NCBI RefSeq assembly: GCF_021018805.1
Contig: NC_086283.1
Coordinates: 56,100,705-56,164,704 of the forward strand
From: Prinia subflava
Taxonomy: Eukaryota > Chordata > Aves > Passeriformes > Cisticolidae
Direction of reading: 5' to 3'
DNA length: 64,000 nucleotides
Part shown: piece after piece, positions 63,278-64,000 of the stretch
Layout of the letters: each line of letters begins with the position of its first letter
Numbering within the stretch: the stretch's first letter is position 1
Position numbers and translations under genes: made by a program
The notes under the pieces: generated by a model
What the model was told of the DNA's origin: nothing
What the model saw: the letters and a program-made list of their open reading frames with translations, nothing else
Database searches by the model: none

Positions 63278-64000
63278 GTGTTCCAATGCATTATGACAAC
63301 AGTGGCAGTATTAGCACTAGTAGTGACAGCACAGACTGAAAACCAAGAGATCGTAAGTCTCATCCTAGGGAAATAGCTAACGAAACACCTCTGCAAAATG
63401 GTCTCCAAATGAGGCAAGAACTAGGTTAATACGATACCTATTTTATCCATCTGGACAAAAGATCATATGAATTCGGGGAAAAACACAGTAGAATACTGAG
63501 CAGATCAGTTTCCCCTCACATAAGTGTGGAGTTGTTTAATTTTTAAATGCAATCAGATATGTGCAGTAAAGTACATCCAGCAGCTGTGCTAATGTTCTCT
63601 GATCTGCTTATTCCTGCACCGTTTTATAGAACCTTTTAACAGTGCCTAGGTGTTTACTTCCAGAAAAGGCTGAAACTTACAGTCATTTCAGTCCAGTTCT
63701 CATGAGAACTCTATTTCAGCAATATAGCAACTGATAAGAAAAGGAGGAAATTTTGTGCCAGGATTGATGAATCTTTGCAAACAATTTATCCATGTTAATT
63801 CTGGTCTAAGTTGTGGAAAATAATGATCAGTAAATGCTACAACTGTACTTTTACATTGAATGTTTATTTTCCACAAAAAATCTGATACTCAGCATTACAT
63901 AAAATATTGTGATTAAATATTACATCATATAATTAACAAACATTGAACAGTAGTCTATATGCAGTGCTTGTGCAGTATTTTGGTTATATTTCTGGCTGCA
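62758..64000. other. Intergenic, no gene recognised
   Basis: AT-rich to the window edge; only the ATT microsatellite stands out. Confidence 0.55.
63247..63275. repeat. ATT trinucleotide microsatellite
   Basis: Uninterrupted ATT units, about 9.7 copies. Confidence 0.95.

Noticed and set aside
48000..64000. Exons of the expected neighbour FBN2
   Set aside because: No cysteine-patterned EGF-like or TB-domain frame with splice sites was seen in either strand.

Overview
The window looks like a stretch of bird genome, most likely a songbird (passerine). Three things point there: several CR1 LINE fragments with the avian 3' end; endogenous-retrovirus LTRs of types common in birds; and a short SINE at 16845-16983 whose head resembles tRNA-Ile and whose tail resembles CR1, the architecture of the songbird TguSINE1 family. 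It is AT-rich vertebrate DNA with long introns and one CpG island, and shows no bacterial-type gene organisation.

One protein-coding gene can be fully supported: SLC27A6 (fatty acid transport protein 6), on the minus strand. I reconstructed ten coding exons from 47326 down to 11279. All nine introns are GT-AG, every reading phase closes, and the exons total 1896 bases, coding for 631 residues plus a stop. The protein has the N-terminal membrane segment, the AMP-binding P-loop, the Y-x-A-T-E-G-N motif and the [12 protein letters not shown] signature of FATP/very-long-chain acyl-CoA synthetases. The CpG island at about 47.03-47.96 kb covers exon 1 and is the probable promoter.

Layout: 1-446 is an LTR cut by the window edge. 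From 447 to about 10.4 kb lies the 3' flank of SLC27A6, with a CR1 copy, a TG/TA microsatellite, a complete solo LTR with target-site duplication (6143-6678) and a long AAAAAG array (7772-7947). From 11279 to 47326 is SLC27A6; its introns carry an LTR, the SINE, CR1 pieces and homopolymer or G-rich tracts. From 48 to 64 kb is the upstream flank: no gene recognised, three inverted repeats (two of them perfect hairpins), a pyrimidine tract, a CR1 copy of about 600 bases and an ATT microsatellite.

In mammals, as I remember it, FBN2 lies beyond the SLC27A6 5' end and ISOC1 beyond its 3' end. I see no exon of either here; if the order holds, both lie outside the window. I found no evidence of an undescribed multi-gene system. 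The most notable non-genic signals are the solo LTR, the SINE, and the 20-bp perfect hairpin at 59107-59153.
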